DNA from: Podospora comata
Lineage: Eukaryota > Ascomycota > Sordariomycetes > Sordariales > Podosporaceae
Reading direction: 5' to 3'
DNA length: 64,000 bases
NCBI GenBank assembly: GCA_017354895.1
Contig: CP071493.1
Location: 5,518,001 to 5,582,000, forward strand
Below the pieces are notes generated by a model. That model made no database searches. It was not told the origin of the DNA and was given only the letters and a program-made list of their open reading frames with translations. The stretch's first letter is position 1. Each line of letters starts with the position of its first letter. Position numbers and translations under genes: made by a program. Of this stretch, positions 1 to 11,185 are shown one piece after another.

Positions 1-37
1 CGCAAACCCGACGATAGCTCAACCAGATAACTCAACC

Positions 38-403
38 TCAAGAACGCCCAGTTGTCTTCCTCGCACTGATTCGATTCATGGCAGATCGACGGAGGAACTC
101 TCCCAGTTCCAGCTTGTCAGCATTCTCTATTTCGGTGACACAAGAAGAATCCGAGGGTGGTTTCCTATTCTCTTGACGATTGGGATGCAGCCCCAAACGA
201 GCTGTGAATGGACGAGAAGTGGCGCCTGGGTTAGCTGAGGTATTCTTGACTCGAGTTCGGAGCGGAGAATAGCTGAGCAGAAGATCAGTGTTCTGATCCG
301 CGAGAGACTGAGCTGGATTTTCGGCACCTGAGTCGTCCACAGTTGAGATGATGATGCTTGGGGTGGCAGGGGATAGGGAATCGTTTGGGTGAGCAGGCTC
401 CTC
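38..403 (-). other. Open frame directly downstream of, and in frame with, the STRAP stop codon
   Basis: After the TAG stop of the STRAP homologue (406..404) the same frame stays open for about 120 codons to a TGA at 40..38. The translation is low in hydrophobics and rich in Ser, Arg and Asn. A spliced alternative is visible: a donor inside the last STRAP codons (about 420) and a CAG acceptor at 328 would remove the stop and keep frame, adding about 96 residues. Human STRAP is about 350 residues and the unspliced product here is 351, so the extension is not needed for the family. It may be 3' UTR that is open by chance, a readthrough or alternative C terminus, or part of a neighbouring gene. 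Confidence 0.3.
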
Positions 404-1522
404 CTAATCGGCACTACTACCCGGCGCCCCTCCTCTCCAAAGACCATAGAACCCCTCGCAGTTCTTCCACATTTTGATGGTTCCATCCTCGGACCCTGTG
501 GCATACAGGTTTCCATCTGGAGAGAAAGCAATGGACCAGATGGGACCGTGGTGACCCTTGTGGACATCCAGCTCCTTGCCATCCTCCCAGCTATAAACAT
601 GCGCCCAGGTTCCAGGTTCTTCTCCCACCACAAACTTCCTGCCTTTAAGATCCAGGCCCACGCTAGCAATGCCATGGGACAGCTTGAACTGCTTGAGCTC
701 ATCTTGTGCCTTCAGCCCGCCCCAAAAGCAGGCGGTCTTGCCAGCAGCAACCGCAAGCACGGGCTGACCACCGCCAATATCAGTGGGGGAGCTGTGCGAT
801 GGCGCAAGAGAGACAAGTTCGCAAGACTTGATCTCGGCTTCGAGCTTGATGGCACGTGTGCACTGCCTGGTAGGCAAATCAAACCATCGAAGCGTGTCTC
901 CCGAGGCCGTAATCAGCACGCTGGGGTCCTTGGCCCAGACAATAAACTTGATGGGCTGTGTATGCACACCTTCGCCGATTTCAAACGCTTGGGAAGTCGG
1001 GATAGTAACCGGGCTAGCGGCGCCCTCGGACGTGGGTGGCTGCTCCTGCAAGTCAAAGATGCGGAGCTTCTTCTCGAAGCCTCCGGTGGCAAGCATCCTG
1101 GACTGGTCGAAGGGGTAGGCAACGGCGCGGACGATATGATCATGCTGAAGAACATACAGCAGCTCGCCGGTATGTGTATCCCAGACCTTGGCGGTAAAGT
1201 CTGCAGAGGCAGTTGCGGCAGTCGTGGCATCTGGGCTGAGTCTACCTTGCCATACCGCACCCTTGTGGCCAAGGAAGGTACCTATCCAGTCGCCGGTCTG
1301 TCCATCACGAAGCATGGGGTTACCATCTGAGAAAGAAGCAAGTTGTTAGTCCTTTGTTGATCAGATGAGAGGAGACAGGATAAACTAACCCTTGCAGGCA
1401 GAAATCATGTAGTAAATGTCCTGATTTTCCAACGGAGAGAAGCTGATATGGGGAACTGGGCGCGAGTGACCGTGGCAGGTCAACGGGACACATGATGGAC
1501 GGGGGGTCGAAGCGTCACCCAT
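404..1522 (-). CDS. STRAP-like WD40 repeat protein (serine-threonine kinase receptor-associated protein homologue)
   Basis: Two exons, 1522..1390 and 1326..404, with a GTTAGT...CAG intron at 1389..1327, give 351 residues, close to the length of human STRAP. The protein is WD40 blades throughout, for example HKGAVWQGRLSPD, TAKVWD, GGFEKKLRIFDL and HHGPIWSIAFSPDGNLYATG, ending in the family-typical YGLWRGG. In animals STRAP/Unrip binds the SMN complex and TGF-beta receptors. Fungi lack that receptor pathway, so a role in RNA or RNP assembly is the more likely inference. The start MGDASTPRPSC was chosen because it restores the conserved first blade (LTCHGHSRPVPHISFSP). It lies head to head with another WD40 gene, Doa1. 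Identification to family is firm; function is inferred. Confidence 0.9.
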
Positions 1523-2770
1523 TTTGAGAGGCTCGGGTATGGAGTATCGAGATGATGGTTATGGGAGAGGAGTCGTCGAGCGAAGGATGAGTTGAGTTGG
1601 GCAGCGAGGAAAAGTGCAGAGTTTGGCGAGCGAAGAGGCACAAAGCCGAATGGGTAGGGCAAACCGATGGACAAAGTTGAGAAGATATTTCTCTTTTTGT
1701 GGGAGACGGTGGGAATCTAGAGGCGAAACACAAGCGACGAAAAAAAAATGAGCGAAAAAGAGTCGTAACAGGTCGTCAGAAAAAATCGTTAAGGAATCGT
1801 GAGATTAGGAGGGCAGGATGGTTGCCTCCCGCAGAGAGCCAAATTTTGCGGTGGACGGGGAAAGATCAATGTCGACTCTGCGACGACATGGAAACCCTCT
1901 TTGCGACGTCTGCTCGCTGGTGGGCGGGGTGTCCGGTGCCAAGACCCGCGGCCGTACCCCTCGTTGATCTGGGCGTTCAAGTCAGGGGCTGTCACTCCCC
2001 CGCAGCAGTCAGATCGATGGTGCAAGGGCAACACAACGTTGTGTGAACAATTGGACGTGAAGTGGCGGCAAGCATAAGGTCAGGTAGGTTTACGACGGGA
2101 AGCAACAGCTCAGTTTGGCTTTCAGCCAATCTGCAAGTATGGCTGGTGTCCTCCAGCAACATTACGACATCAGAGACATCAGCGAACATCAGAGGATCGC
2201 TCGGCAACCATCCTGGCTCTAACCTTATCTGACTTCCTAGGTACTTGGAAGACTGTGAATATGGAACGTGGTCTTGTAGACATCCCAACAAAACCCTGAA
2301 ACCTACAAGGGCCCATATACATGTAGATATTGCTATGATGAGACGAACGAAAAAACGTGCCTCCTTGTTCTGCATGTAGGCCACCTCATGATATTGAAGC
2401 CTGACAGATATGGAGCTCCAAGAAGGCCCGTGCTGGAGATGGGAGCTTCCCCTGGGACCCGTCACCCCATCCGCAGCCACGCCGCTGTTCAACCCCTCCA
2501 GGAGCAACCGGCTTGCGGACTTTGGTCTTCCAACCATTTCCATTCCCACTATTCACTGTTAGCCTTACAAATCGGCAGCTCCATTACTCGAGTTTCCCAG
2601 TCAATCTTTTTTCATAAACCATCTCGAGTTATCGCAGGAGCTGCATTGACAACCAGCCTCGCGACGAACACCTGCTGCCGTCATTGCTCCACCAGCACTT
2701 TCATTGACTGACACCCATCGCTACGATACCCCGCCTACCTAAGCTCCCAGAGAGCCCAACCGAGATCGCG
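1523..2770. other. Intergenic region between two divergent WD40 genes
   Basis: This is the 1.25-kb shared upstream region of the STRAP and Doa1 genes. It has A-rich and CT-rich patches. Several short open frames occur on both strands (the longest at 1992..2549, minus), but they lack domains, good composition or splice support. I see no gene here. Confidence 0.6.
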
Positions 2771-5303
2771 ATGCCGGACTTCAAGCTCTCGGCCCAACTG
2801 AAGGGGCACGAAGCTGATGTGCGTTTCTAACTGATTTCTTCATGACTCATTCAACTAACGACCACTTAGGTTCGTGCCGTTGCGTTCCCTTCCGCGAATC
2901 TCGTTGTCTCGACCTCCCGCGATAGAACCGTCCGTCTCTGGCGCAAGACTGCCCCGCAACCTCCGACATTTGATGAAACTATCGCCAGCCAGGGACATGG
3001 CTATATCAACTCGGTTGCTTTCTTGCCGCCATCTTCGGAGTGGCCCGAGGGCCTAGTCATTTCCGCCGGGTACGAGGCCATCATCGAAGTGAAGCGCCCA
3101 AGCCTAACTTCAACCGACAATGCCGATCGCCTTCTCGTAGGCCATGGCCACAACGTCTGCACCCTTGATGTTTCTCCGGCCGGGAAATATCTGGTGTCCG
3201 GAGGGTGGGATGGCAAAGCCATCATTTGGAGAACGGACAAGTGGGAGCAGGCTGCCCAGCTTGCCCATGATGGTGAAGTGAAGACCATCTGGACGGTCTT
3301 GGCATTCGATGAGAACACGGTCATTACTGGCAGTGCCGATGCCCACATCCGCATCTATGACATTCGAAAGGTCAACAATAACAACGAAGTAGAACCAAGA
3401 CGCACTCTCACAACCAATTCCGTTGTGCGCGCCTTGTGCAAACTTCCAACTGGTCTGAAGAAGCACCCAAGTGGGGCCGACTTCGCCAGCGCCGACAATG
3501 ACGGCATCATCAGGCTGTGGAAGTTAGACGGTACAGAGGTCGGAGAACTGCGTGGCCACGACAGCTTCATCTACTCCCTCGCTTGTCTTCCCAACGGCGA
3601 GATCGTCAGTGGTGGTGAGGACCGAACAGTCCGGGTATGGAAGGGGTCAGAGTGTGTCCAAACAATCACGCACCCTGCGATTTCAGTATGGACGGTAGCC
3701 GTGTGCCCTGAGAATGGAGACATTGTGTCAGGTGCCAGTGACCATACCGTCCGAGTTTTTACCCGTAACCCGGACCGGGCGGCGGATGCTGAGGCTTTGG
3801 TCCAGTTCGAGGAGGCTGTTCGGACATCGGCAATACCACAACAGCAGCTTGGGCCTTCGATCAATAAGGAACAGCTGGATCCCCACACTTGGCTCCAAAC
3901 CAACGTGGGCCAGAAAGATGGGCAAGTGAAGACGGTTTTGGAGGAGAATGGCACAATCGGTGCCTACCAGTGGTCACGAGGTCAGATATTTGACATGATA
4001 TGCAACTCAGGAGCTCAGACACTAACGTCAAACAGGTGAGCAGCGATGGGTCCATGTCGGCACAGTCGTCGACTCGACTGGCAGCACTGGCCGCAAGGTT
4101 CCATATAACGGCCAAGAATACGACTATGTTTTCGACGTTGATATCAAGGAGGGGGCACCGCCACTCAAGCTCCCTTATAACCTTTCTCAAAACCCTTACG
4201 AGGCAGCAACCAAGTTCTTGGGTGACAACGAGCTGCCAATATCTTATCTCGACCAAGTGGCCCAATTTATCACTTCGAATACCCAAGGTGCGACGATTGG
4301 CCAATCCTCAGGGTTGGCTGATCCGTATGGGACAGAAGCCCAGTCCGCAGCTGATCAATCATCACAACCGTCGACCAAGTTTTTGCCGCATACAGACTAC
4401 CTCGCCCTTACGGTAGCCAAGTCTGAGCCTGTGTTGAAGAAGCTCAAAAGCCTTAATGAGAAGCATATCCTTGCTGGCAATAAGCATATTTCCATGAACC
4501 CGAGTGGCCTCAACATTGTCGAGCATGCTCTCCAAGCTACCATGGGAGTGCAAGCTACGAGTCAGAAGGAGAAGTTACCCCCAGCGCTCAACGACGCGAC
4601 CCAGAGCGTTTTGAGCATCGCCACACAGTGGCCGTACAGCGATCGACTTCCTGCTCTCGACGCACTTCGGTGCTTGGTCACCTGGCCGGGTGTCGCCACT
4701 GTGACCGATCCCAGAGGCGGCGATATCGCTAACACTGCCCTCAGAAGCGCGCTCGATGTTCAGTCCCCAGTTCAAACCGACACCCCTTTAACCGAGTTAG
4801 CTCACGGGGTTGATGTGTCTACCGTCAACCCCAACAATGTCATGATGGCACTCCGGACCATTACCAACCTGTTCACTACACTCGAGGGGAGACAGTTGGT
4901 CACATCGGACGCTACCAACATCACGACCGTTCTCGGCAGAATTGCTGGTCTCGGAGAAGGCCTAAGTCCCATTGGGGCAGAGAACAACAACGTCCAAATC
5001 GCCTTGACGTCCGCAATTTTCAACTTTGCTTGTTTGGGCTTCAACGAACGCAGCACGGTCAACTTCACCGTCATCTCCAACATCTGTGAGATTGCTGCGG
5101 CTGTTATCAGCAGACAGAGGGATGCTGAGGTCCTCTTCCGCGCAGTCATGACGCTTGGCATGGTTCTTTCCACCGGTGGCCAGGCCCAGCAGGTAGCCAA
5201 GGCCCTCGAGGTTGGGGAGGCGATTGGTGAAGCGGCCAAGAAGTCGGGAGAGGGGAGGATCAAGTCGTTGGCAAAGGAGTGCTATGGTTATCTGAGGCAA
5301 TAA
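2771..5303 (+). CDS. Doa1/Ufd3/PLAA family ubiquitin-binding WD40-PFU-PUL protein
   Basis: Exons 2771..2818, 2870..3980 and 4036..5303 give 808 residues, close to human PLAA (about 795). Residues 1-310 form a seven-bladed WD40 propeller (AQLKGHEADVRAV, GHGHNVCTLDVSP, LRGHDSFIYSLACL, GGEDRTVRVW). Residues about 387-475 are the PFU ubiquitin-binding domain (VPYNGQEYDYVFDVDI, NPYEAATKFL). Residues about 495-808 are the all-helical PUL domain that binds the C terminus of Cdc48/p97. In yeast, Doa1 is a Cdc48 cofactor in ubiquitin homeostasis and in mitochondrial and membrane protein degradation. Both introns are short and phase-consistent, and intron 2 has a CTAAC branch site about 15 bases before its acceptor. 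Nothing is missing; a complete housekeeping gene. Confidence 0.95.
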
Positions 5304-6483
5304 GTGTGACACGTGGTGAATGAAGTGTGAGGGAATATTGTATATATGAGGTTACCCAGCTACCTCTAATGCTTTGCTAGTACAGCAGAGGTCCGACGCG
5401 GAGGGCGAAAAGGGAAGGGATGGAGGAAAGAGTTACAGTACTTAGGGACAGAGATTAGAGCCTTTGATGTTACAGACATGGGTTAGTAGGAGGCAACGAG
5501 ATGTTATCCCACTTAGTTTCAGTATAGTGACAGTCTATTCTTGTCTCACGTAGTCGCTATCAAGTTCAGTCGCCTTTCTCGCTCACCTGTTCGGGGGTGA
5601 AGATGCCTTCCCGTTGCTCTACGAAAATGGCCCCTGAAGCCACCCGGCCCCCCCAGTTGTCATGTCAGACATCAGGAAACTTGACTTGCGGGACTGTTGT
5701 TGGTTGGTGTGGTGGGTGGTGGTGTGAGAAGTGTATCTGCTGGCGCCCGACGCAACGGTGACGGAAAACGTGATTTGAGCCGCTTTACTCCCTAAACTGA
5801 ACACGCCACTGAAACCGAAACCTGGGCGGAGAAAGCTTGTCACTTTAATCCGGCATTTGGGCGGCGGCTGATGAGGGGGTTTTGGTGCTTCAGGGTTGAT
5901 GCTGACTCTGTCTGCTACAGCTTTCTCACACTGGGGAGGACTCTTGGGTGGTTTACTGGATGGTTGGATGGATGGGGTTCCCGAAATCCGCAGGTAAGAT
6001 GGTTGGAGATCAGATGTGGGTTGGTCAATGTAAAATCCCACCAAGCGAGACAATCCAATGTTTTGTCAGAATTGTTTCCAATTTTTGCAGCTGCCTTTTC
6101 TGCCTTTTCTGACAATTTCTATCCGAGGTAGCGTAAAAACAGCCTCAGTTTGTGATCCTGTCTACTCTCTGCCTTGAGTAACAGTCTGCTCCTCTGCCAG
6201 CTCTCTGTGATAAGAGGGAAAAAAGTTGTAAGTGAGAAAATATTAAACAACGAGAAAGGAAAATTCCCCAAAACCAAAAAAAAAAACCCCCCCGTTTTTA
6301 TCACAGCACAAAACCGGGCAGATATAGTACCCTCCCAAAAAAATAATCTTTCCTTCACCCTCTCGCCTTGAACGCCGTCCAGAAATGCCAACACGAGATC
6401 CTGCTTTTGCCTTCAGGATCAAAAATATACAAAGTGCCAAACAATGACACGCAACCCGCCTGCCAAAATTGTGACGGGTCACA
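5304..6483. other. Intergenic region between convergent genes
   Basis: The 3' ends of Doa1 (+) and the BIM1-like gene (-) face each other across 1.2 kb. The stretch holds short A-rich and C-runs near 6270-6300. Minus-strand open frames (longest 5619..6053) are Pro/Thr/His-rich and look accidental. No gene seen. Confidence 0.6.
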
Positions 6484-7361
6484 TCATAGCAGCGCCCACA
6501 AACCGCCGAGAGCGAGTGGGACGTAGCCGAGCCATGCAAGAGTTGAGCCGCTGATAGTCATAGATCGTGCCGCGTCGCTGGTGAGGTTGACCGCTCCTTG
6601 TCCGGAAGCACGAAGGGTGAGGGTGTACACATCCGCGACGCCGATGTCGGTGCTGTTGAAGCAGTTGGTCTCGTTGACCTCGGCCAGTCTCGAATCGCCT
6701 GGCTCGACAAATGTGATGTCGACGCACTGCCGGTATTGTTAGTATCCATCGCCCTACGTGATGAAAGCATCGAGAGGATGGGAACGTACCGAGTAGAGAG
6801 CAGCGCCATGTACGGCCAACTCAACAACCTGAATTGTGGCATTGTCGCCAGCCTTGACCGTCGCGTTCACTGGCAGTGGTACTTGAGGGAGGCAGACGGT
6901 GCCGGGATACGGGTTCTTTGATGGGCCGAGGAGTTGGAAGGGGGGAACCATGGGGAAAGACATGTTGGGGGGACCGCCTGGTGGTCCATCTTCGGGGCCT
7001 TCAGTACCGAAACCCATGTTGACGTAGACCATTGCTGTTGCGTGGCCTTGGAACCAGCCGGGTTGGAAGGCGATGGCGCCGCCTTTTGTTGACCAGTAGG
7101 TTCGGTTTGTTGTTACTTCCATGCCGCCACCTAGGGGAGAAAAGTTAGCAACTCATGTCTTGGGTTGTGTAACGGGGGAGGGGCAGCCTGAGATGAGAAA
7201 GATGGGGAGGGGAGCTTACATGGATACATCCATTGCATGCCGTATGGGAAGGTTTTGTTGGTGATGAGGTTGTTGCCTCTCCATCCTGGATATGTGATGA
7301 CAATGTGAGCAGAGGCGACAGCGGCTGTTGTCAGAGCCGTGAGAAACGTTGATGTGAGCAT
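6484..7361 (-). CDS. BIM1-like (X325/LPMO-like) copper-binding GPI-anchored cell-surface protein
   Basis: Three exons, 7361..7220, 7130..6790 and 6726..6484, give 241 residues; both introns are GT-AG and frame-consistent. A signal peptide (MLTSTFLTALTTAAVASA) is followed directly by His19. After cleavage this His becomes residue 1, as required for the copper histidine brace in LPMO-like proteins. The body carries paired Cys (MQWMYPCGGM, GTVCLPQ, SCVDITFV, TNCFNST) and several N-glycosylation sequons. The C terminus is Ser/Thr-rich and ends in a hydrophobic tail (LAWLGYVPLALGGLWALL), typical of a GPI signal. In Cryptococcus, Bim1 takes part in copper uptake at the cell surface; X325 proteins bind copper but are not known to cleave polysaccharide. 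A second in-frame start lies upstream at about 7388, but the signal peptide favours 7361. Confidence 0.88.
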
Positions 7362-9326
7362 TTTGGCGTAGTGTGTCGTTGGATGCAATATGTGAAGGTG
7401 TAACCAAAGTTTTGCGTGATCAGAGCCTCACGAGGGCTTTCCCTTTCAATTCCGGCTCTTCTTTTTCTCCAAGAAAAACCTCTCAGTCGAATGTCTCAAT
7501 TCCTCCTCCTAGATCACCAGTTCTTTGCCGATCAATATTTGTATCACTGTCCTGGTCTGGTAGTCCCAGTGTCGAACGACGGAACGTCTGTATCTGGAGT
7601 TGAGATTTGGGTGAATTCGGTATAAGAAAGACAACCGCAGAAATAAGAAGCAGGGAAAAGGCCAGAAGAACAGGTCATGCTGGGCGGACGGGAGGGTAAT
7701 ATCTGGTGGTGGTGACCCATCGGCCCTATGTATGCAGCCATTCCCCTCTCCTCTCCAGCCGCCCAATGGTCCCTGTCACCCCCCTAGGCCCAGTCACCTT
7801 CACACCCTTCCACCGCCGTGACCCGACTTTGCCATGCCGAAGCACCAACGGGCACAGCAATCTGGGCGGCTTTTTTGGCAGCAGCATGCACCTGAGCATC
7901 CCGACCACTCAGAGGGCACAAAAAAGCTTGAAGGGGTGCGAGCTGTGCATGCCGACCCTGCCGACCCCCTGCCACGAAGGAGCCCACGGCCAATGAGCGG
8001 GCAAAGGTGGCCGCTCGGCTGCTGGGCAAGTCGCTAACCTGGGGCGATATCGTCAAGCCTTCATGCTCGAATCTGCATACTATCACTCACCCTTTAACAC
8101 CGACGGCTCTCCCAATTAAGAACAATGGGGAGCTGGCCTGGACATCGAATTCCTAGTGCATCTTGGGAAAATCTAGAACGGCGATCTTCGTAGAGGCGCA
8201 ACTGTAGTTTCGACTGACACACCAGCCCACACTGATCTAGACCTGCAGTGTCGCTCCGGAGCCGTGATGCGGGGTCCTGATGAGAGAGATTTTGGGACTT
8301 TCTGCCATCGTGCTACACCAACAGCAGGTTGCACAGAAAGGCTGGTGGTGGTGGTGCTTGGCGGGGTTCCAGTCACATCAAGCTGATCACAGAGCCATCT
8401 CCACTGTGTGCCGTCTCTCCTCCAACCTTTCCTCACAGCTAAGCGCCCAGCCATGTGTCTGGGAACCAATCAAGATCGGGCATGCGAACGGTTTGGGGGC
8501 GATCTGTCAACCCTCGGATTCTCTCTCCCTTCAGCAAAAACCCTCGACCTAATTCTCTTCCGCGGGAGTGTGGTATCGGTTCTCGATGCAGTGCGACTCT
8601 GCGAAGAGCTATTTCTGACTGGGATGCATTCTTCGGTTCTGCCATTCTGGCCCTCAAAAGGCGCAGCCACTGTAGATCAGTGAATCACGGCCAGCTTGGG
8701 TGAAAGCTGATTGACTGCGAAACAGCCCTACCTATACACATTGGTGGCAGGAGCTTTCTGGTGTTCTCAAGAGCCGGATGCTCGGACGAATGACTTGCAT
8801 CGCGGGATGGCCAAAATAGTGGCCGCGTCAACAGTCTGGTGTGTGTAACGCTTCTGCAGCCCATATATGAAGTAAGCTGACTGCTGGTACCCGAGCTCGG
8901 CATGTCTGGTGGTGAAGATGTCATAAATTCGAAATAGAAATGGGCGGGAATCAGAATCAATGAATAGCAGGAAGCAAAAAGCATTTCCTCTGTTCGATAT
9001 GATGAGGATTCATGAGTCCTGACAAGACCAGCCTGACCAGGTTCAGTGCCCAGTGGATTGTGGGAGGCATCGCGATTAAGTGGGCCAATCCCAACCCTGA
9101 GATCTTCCCGCATAAACCAGAGACAGTTTGAACACGGAAGGCGGTGAACATGTTTCTGCCTATCGGATTTCTTATCGCACAACTGCCCCTCGGTTTGGCT
9201 TGCTTCTACACGAGGAACCCTGAAGGAGAGCCGGTGAATTGGAGCGACTTGCAAACTTGGAGCTTTTTTGAACCATTTCAGTCTATTAATTTTCAGGATC
9301 CTTTTCGAGCACGTCTGTGACACATC
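7362..9326. other. Long intergenic region between divergent genes
   Basis: Nearly 2 kb separate the BIM1-like gene (-) and the SRR1-like gene (+). Many short frames overlap on both strands; the longest, 8685..9386 minus, runs antisense into the SRR1-like start and shows no domain. It most likely holds the two promoters and 5' UTRs. Confidence 0.55.
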
Positions 9327-10316
9327 ATGGCTGACACCGGAGCCGAGTGGAATCAGGTCAAGCGGAAAGGCAGAAAACTTCGCCATGTATCCAAGCCAGT
9401 AGCTGATGAGAAGGCTCCTTCGGACAATCTGCAGCCAAACCCAAATCCAGAATACTCTATTGGTGATCTCTCAAAATACCACGACGGTGTGACCAGAAAA
9501 TTCGAGCAGTCTGCATGCTGGCAGAAACTAGAGAAACTCCTCGACTCGGCTCTCTCATCACGTCAACAACTACCACGCATTGCCAGGGCAGTGTGTCTAG
9601 GGACAGGACCGTATGATCCAGCCGACGGCAGTTCTCAAGCAAGGTGGACAGCTCACATGCAGACAGCTGCATTCTGTGCCATTATCAATACAATTCGTGG
9701 GTCATGATGGACTGGTGCAACTCACAGATGGGGGCTAATCAAGAAGGGATCAGGATCTAAAATAAACCAAGAAATCAAGTGTTTCATTCAAGAGCCCCGA
9801 TTTACACAAATTGATAAGGAATTCTGCAGCAAACTCGATCTCGAGGCCGTTGACAGTCCAGGTGGATTCGATCTTGTCGATGAGAACACACTGCTCTATG
9901 CCATACATCTCGAACTTGAAATCTGCAACCTGGCCATGAGAAAATCTCTGCCGACCGTTTTCATTGGTACCGGCTTGGATGAATGGCTACGGGTGGTAGA
10001 TGGCACCAAGGAGAGACCAGGGCATCTCCATCGTTTTTTCAAGTTGGAGGACAACTATCACAAGCTCCCTTTTCCGGATCTCGATTACATTTTCTCAAGC
10101 ACCAGCATATACCTGAGAGAAGATCAACATACACACGATGGGTGTGAGCGAGGCCATACCGAGGAGGCGGGAAAAGAAGAAGTGGGCCAACAAGATACTG
10201 AAAAGAAAGGGGATGAAAAGACTGAGAGCAAAACGAAATCTCAGTCTCTGGAAGATCAAGACGCTGCTACCAAGAGCGATATCGATTCTCTGAGGCTTGA
10301 TAAGCTTGTGACTTAA
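9327..10316 (+). CDS. SRR1-like domain protein
   Basis: Exons 9327..9696 and 9754..10316, joined across a 57-base intron (GTGGGT donor, CTAAT branch, CAG acceptor), give 310 residues. The intron is a multiple of three but contains an in-frame stop, so splicing is required. The SRR1-like core spans about residues 90-230: AVCLGTGPYDP, then SKINQEIKCFIQEPRFTQIDKEF, then DENTLLYAIHLELEICNLAM and TVFIGTGLDEW. This matches the family order of a GxG strand, a long helix, an aromatic/acidic strand and a second strand. The C terminus from about residue 250 is a charged Lys/Glu/Asp tail, probably disordered. Plant SRR1 acts in circadian and phytochrome signalling, but the biochemical role in fungi is unknown. 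Expression context is not informative. Confidence 0.85.
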
Positions 10317-11185
10317 TATGAATCCAGATTGACACTAGTCCTGTCTCAGAGTGTCCCCCAAATGGTCCAGCTTGAGGATACCTTGGGCTGTGGGATTATC
10401 GAGCGTTTTTCTTTGGAAAGAAAAGTTCATTGTATGGAGGTGTGCCACTGGTTTATGGATACAGGTGGAAACCTTTGGTAGAATATCAGCACAGAGGACT
10501 TGCACAGACGATTATTATCCTCAATGGCAGTCAGTGTATCTGTAACTAAACAAACTTCAGTTTGCTATTTTGTCACAAGAAGGACACCGGGTTGGCAGTT
10601 CTGGCCCTTAACCGTATCATATACAAAGCAAAGCGTCGGTATTCCAACACTCAATCAACAACCAGATTTACAGAAGACCGTCTTTTCTTTCTATTCCAAG
10701 ACATAAAACGCCATATCCCACCCACGAACACCCGTCTTTTGTCACCGTCATCCATCAACCTGCAACGTTCTCGCCTCTCAGCTGCCGCACACGCCGCTCC
10801 CAACATGCAGCATCACGGAGAGTTTCCGCAAACCTCTAAAAACGTGTTGCTGTTGCAGCCCCCCCACACTGAATACCACAGGGGCCCGCATCCAGAGTCG
10901 CAAGGTCAAAGCGCGGCGCTCGCGATCCAATCTTCGCGAAATTGCGATGACATGGGTTGGGGTTCATTCTGCCCACCTTGCGTTTTCCATTTTGCTGCAT
11001 GATGAGAATCCATTCTCTCCCTTACTTACCTTCCTTTTTCTCGTCTTGCATTGCGGCAACGCGCTCCGGCGCCCTTAAGTGACAAACAATCAGTATCGCG
11101 AAGTCGGCCGACGATTGTGTGACGGGATTAAGGGACTGCGAACAACATTGACTGAGCGAGATGGACCCGCGGGTATAACCGAATC
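10317..11185. other. Intergenic region
   Basis: About 870 bases between two plus-strand genes. A 146-codon plus-strand frame (10562..11002) has no recognisable domain and ends before the next start. Probably the 3' UTR of the SRR1-like gene and the promoter of the membrane protein gene. Confidence 0.5.

Noticed and set aside
389-1330. Long plus-strand frame of 313 codons opposite the STRAP gene
   Set aside because: It is the antisense shadow of the WD40 exons and has no domain; the minus strand shows clear WD40 repeats and a matching first exon.
1992-2549. Minus-strand frame of 185 codons in the STRAP-Doa1 intergenic region
   Set aside because: No domain, no splice partner, and it lies in a likely promoter. 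The composition is not convincing.
8685-9386. Minus-strand frame of 233 codons
   Set aside because: Overlaps the start of the SRR1-like gene in antisense and resembles no protein family.
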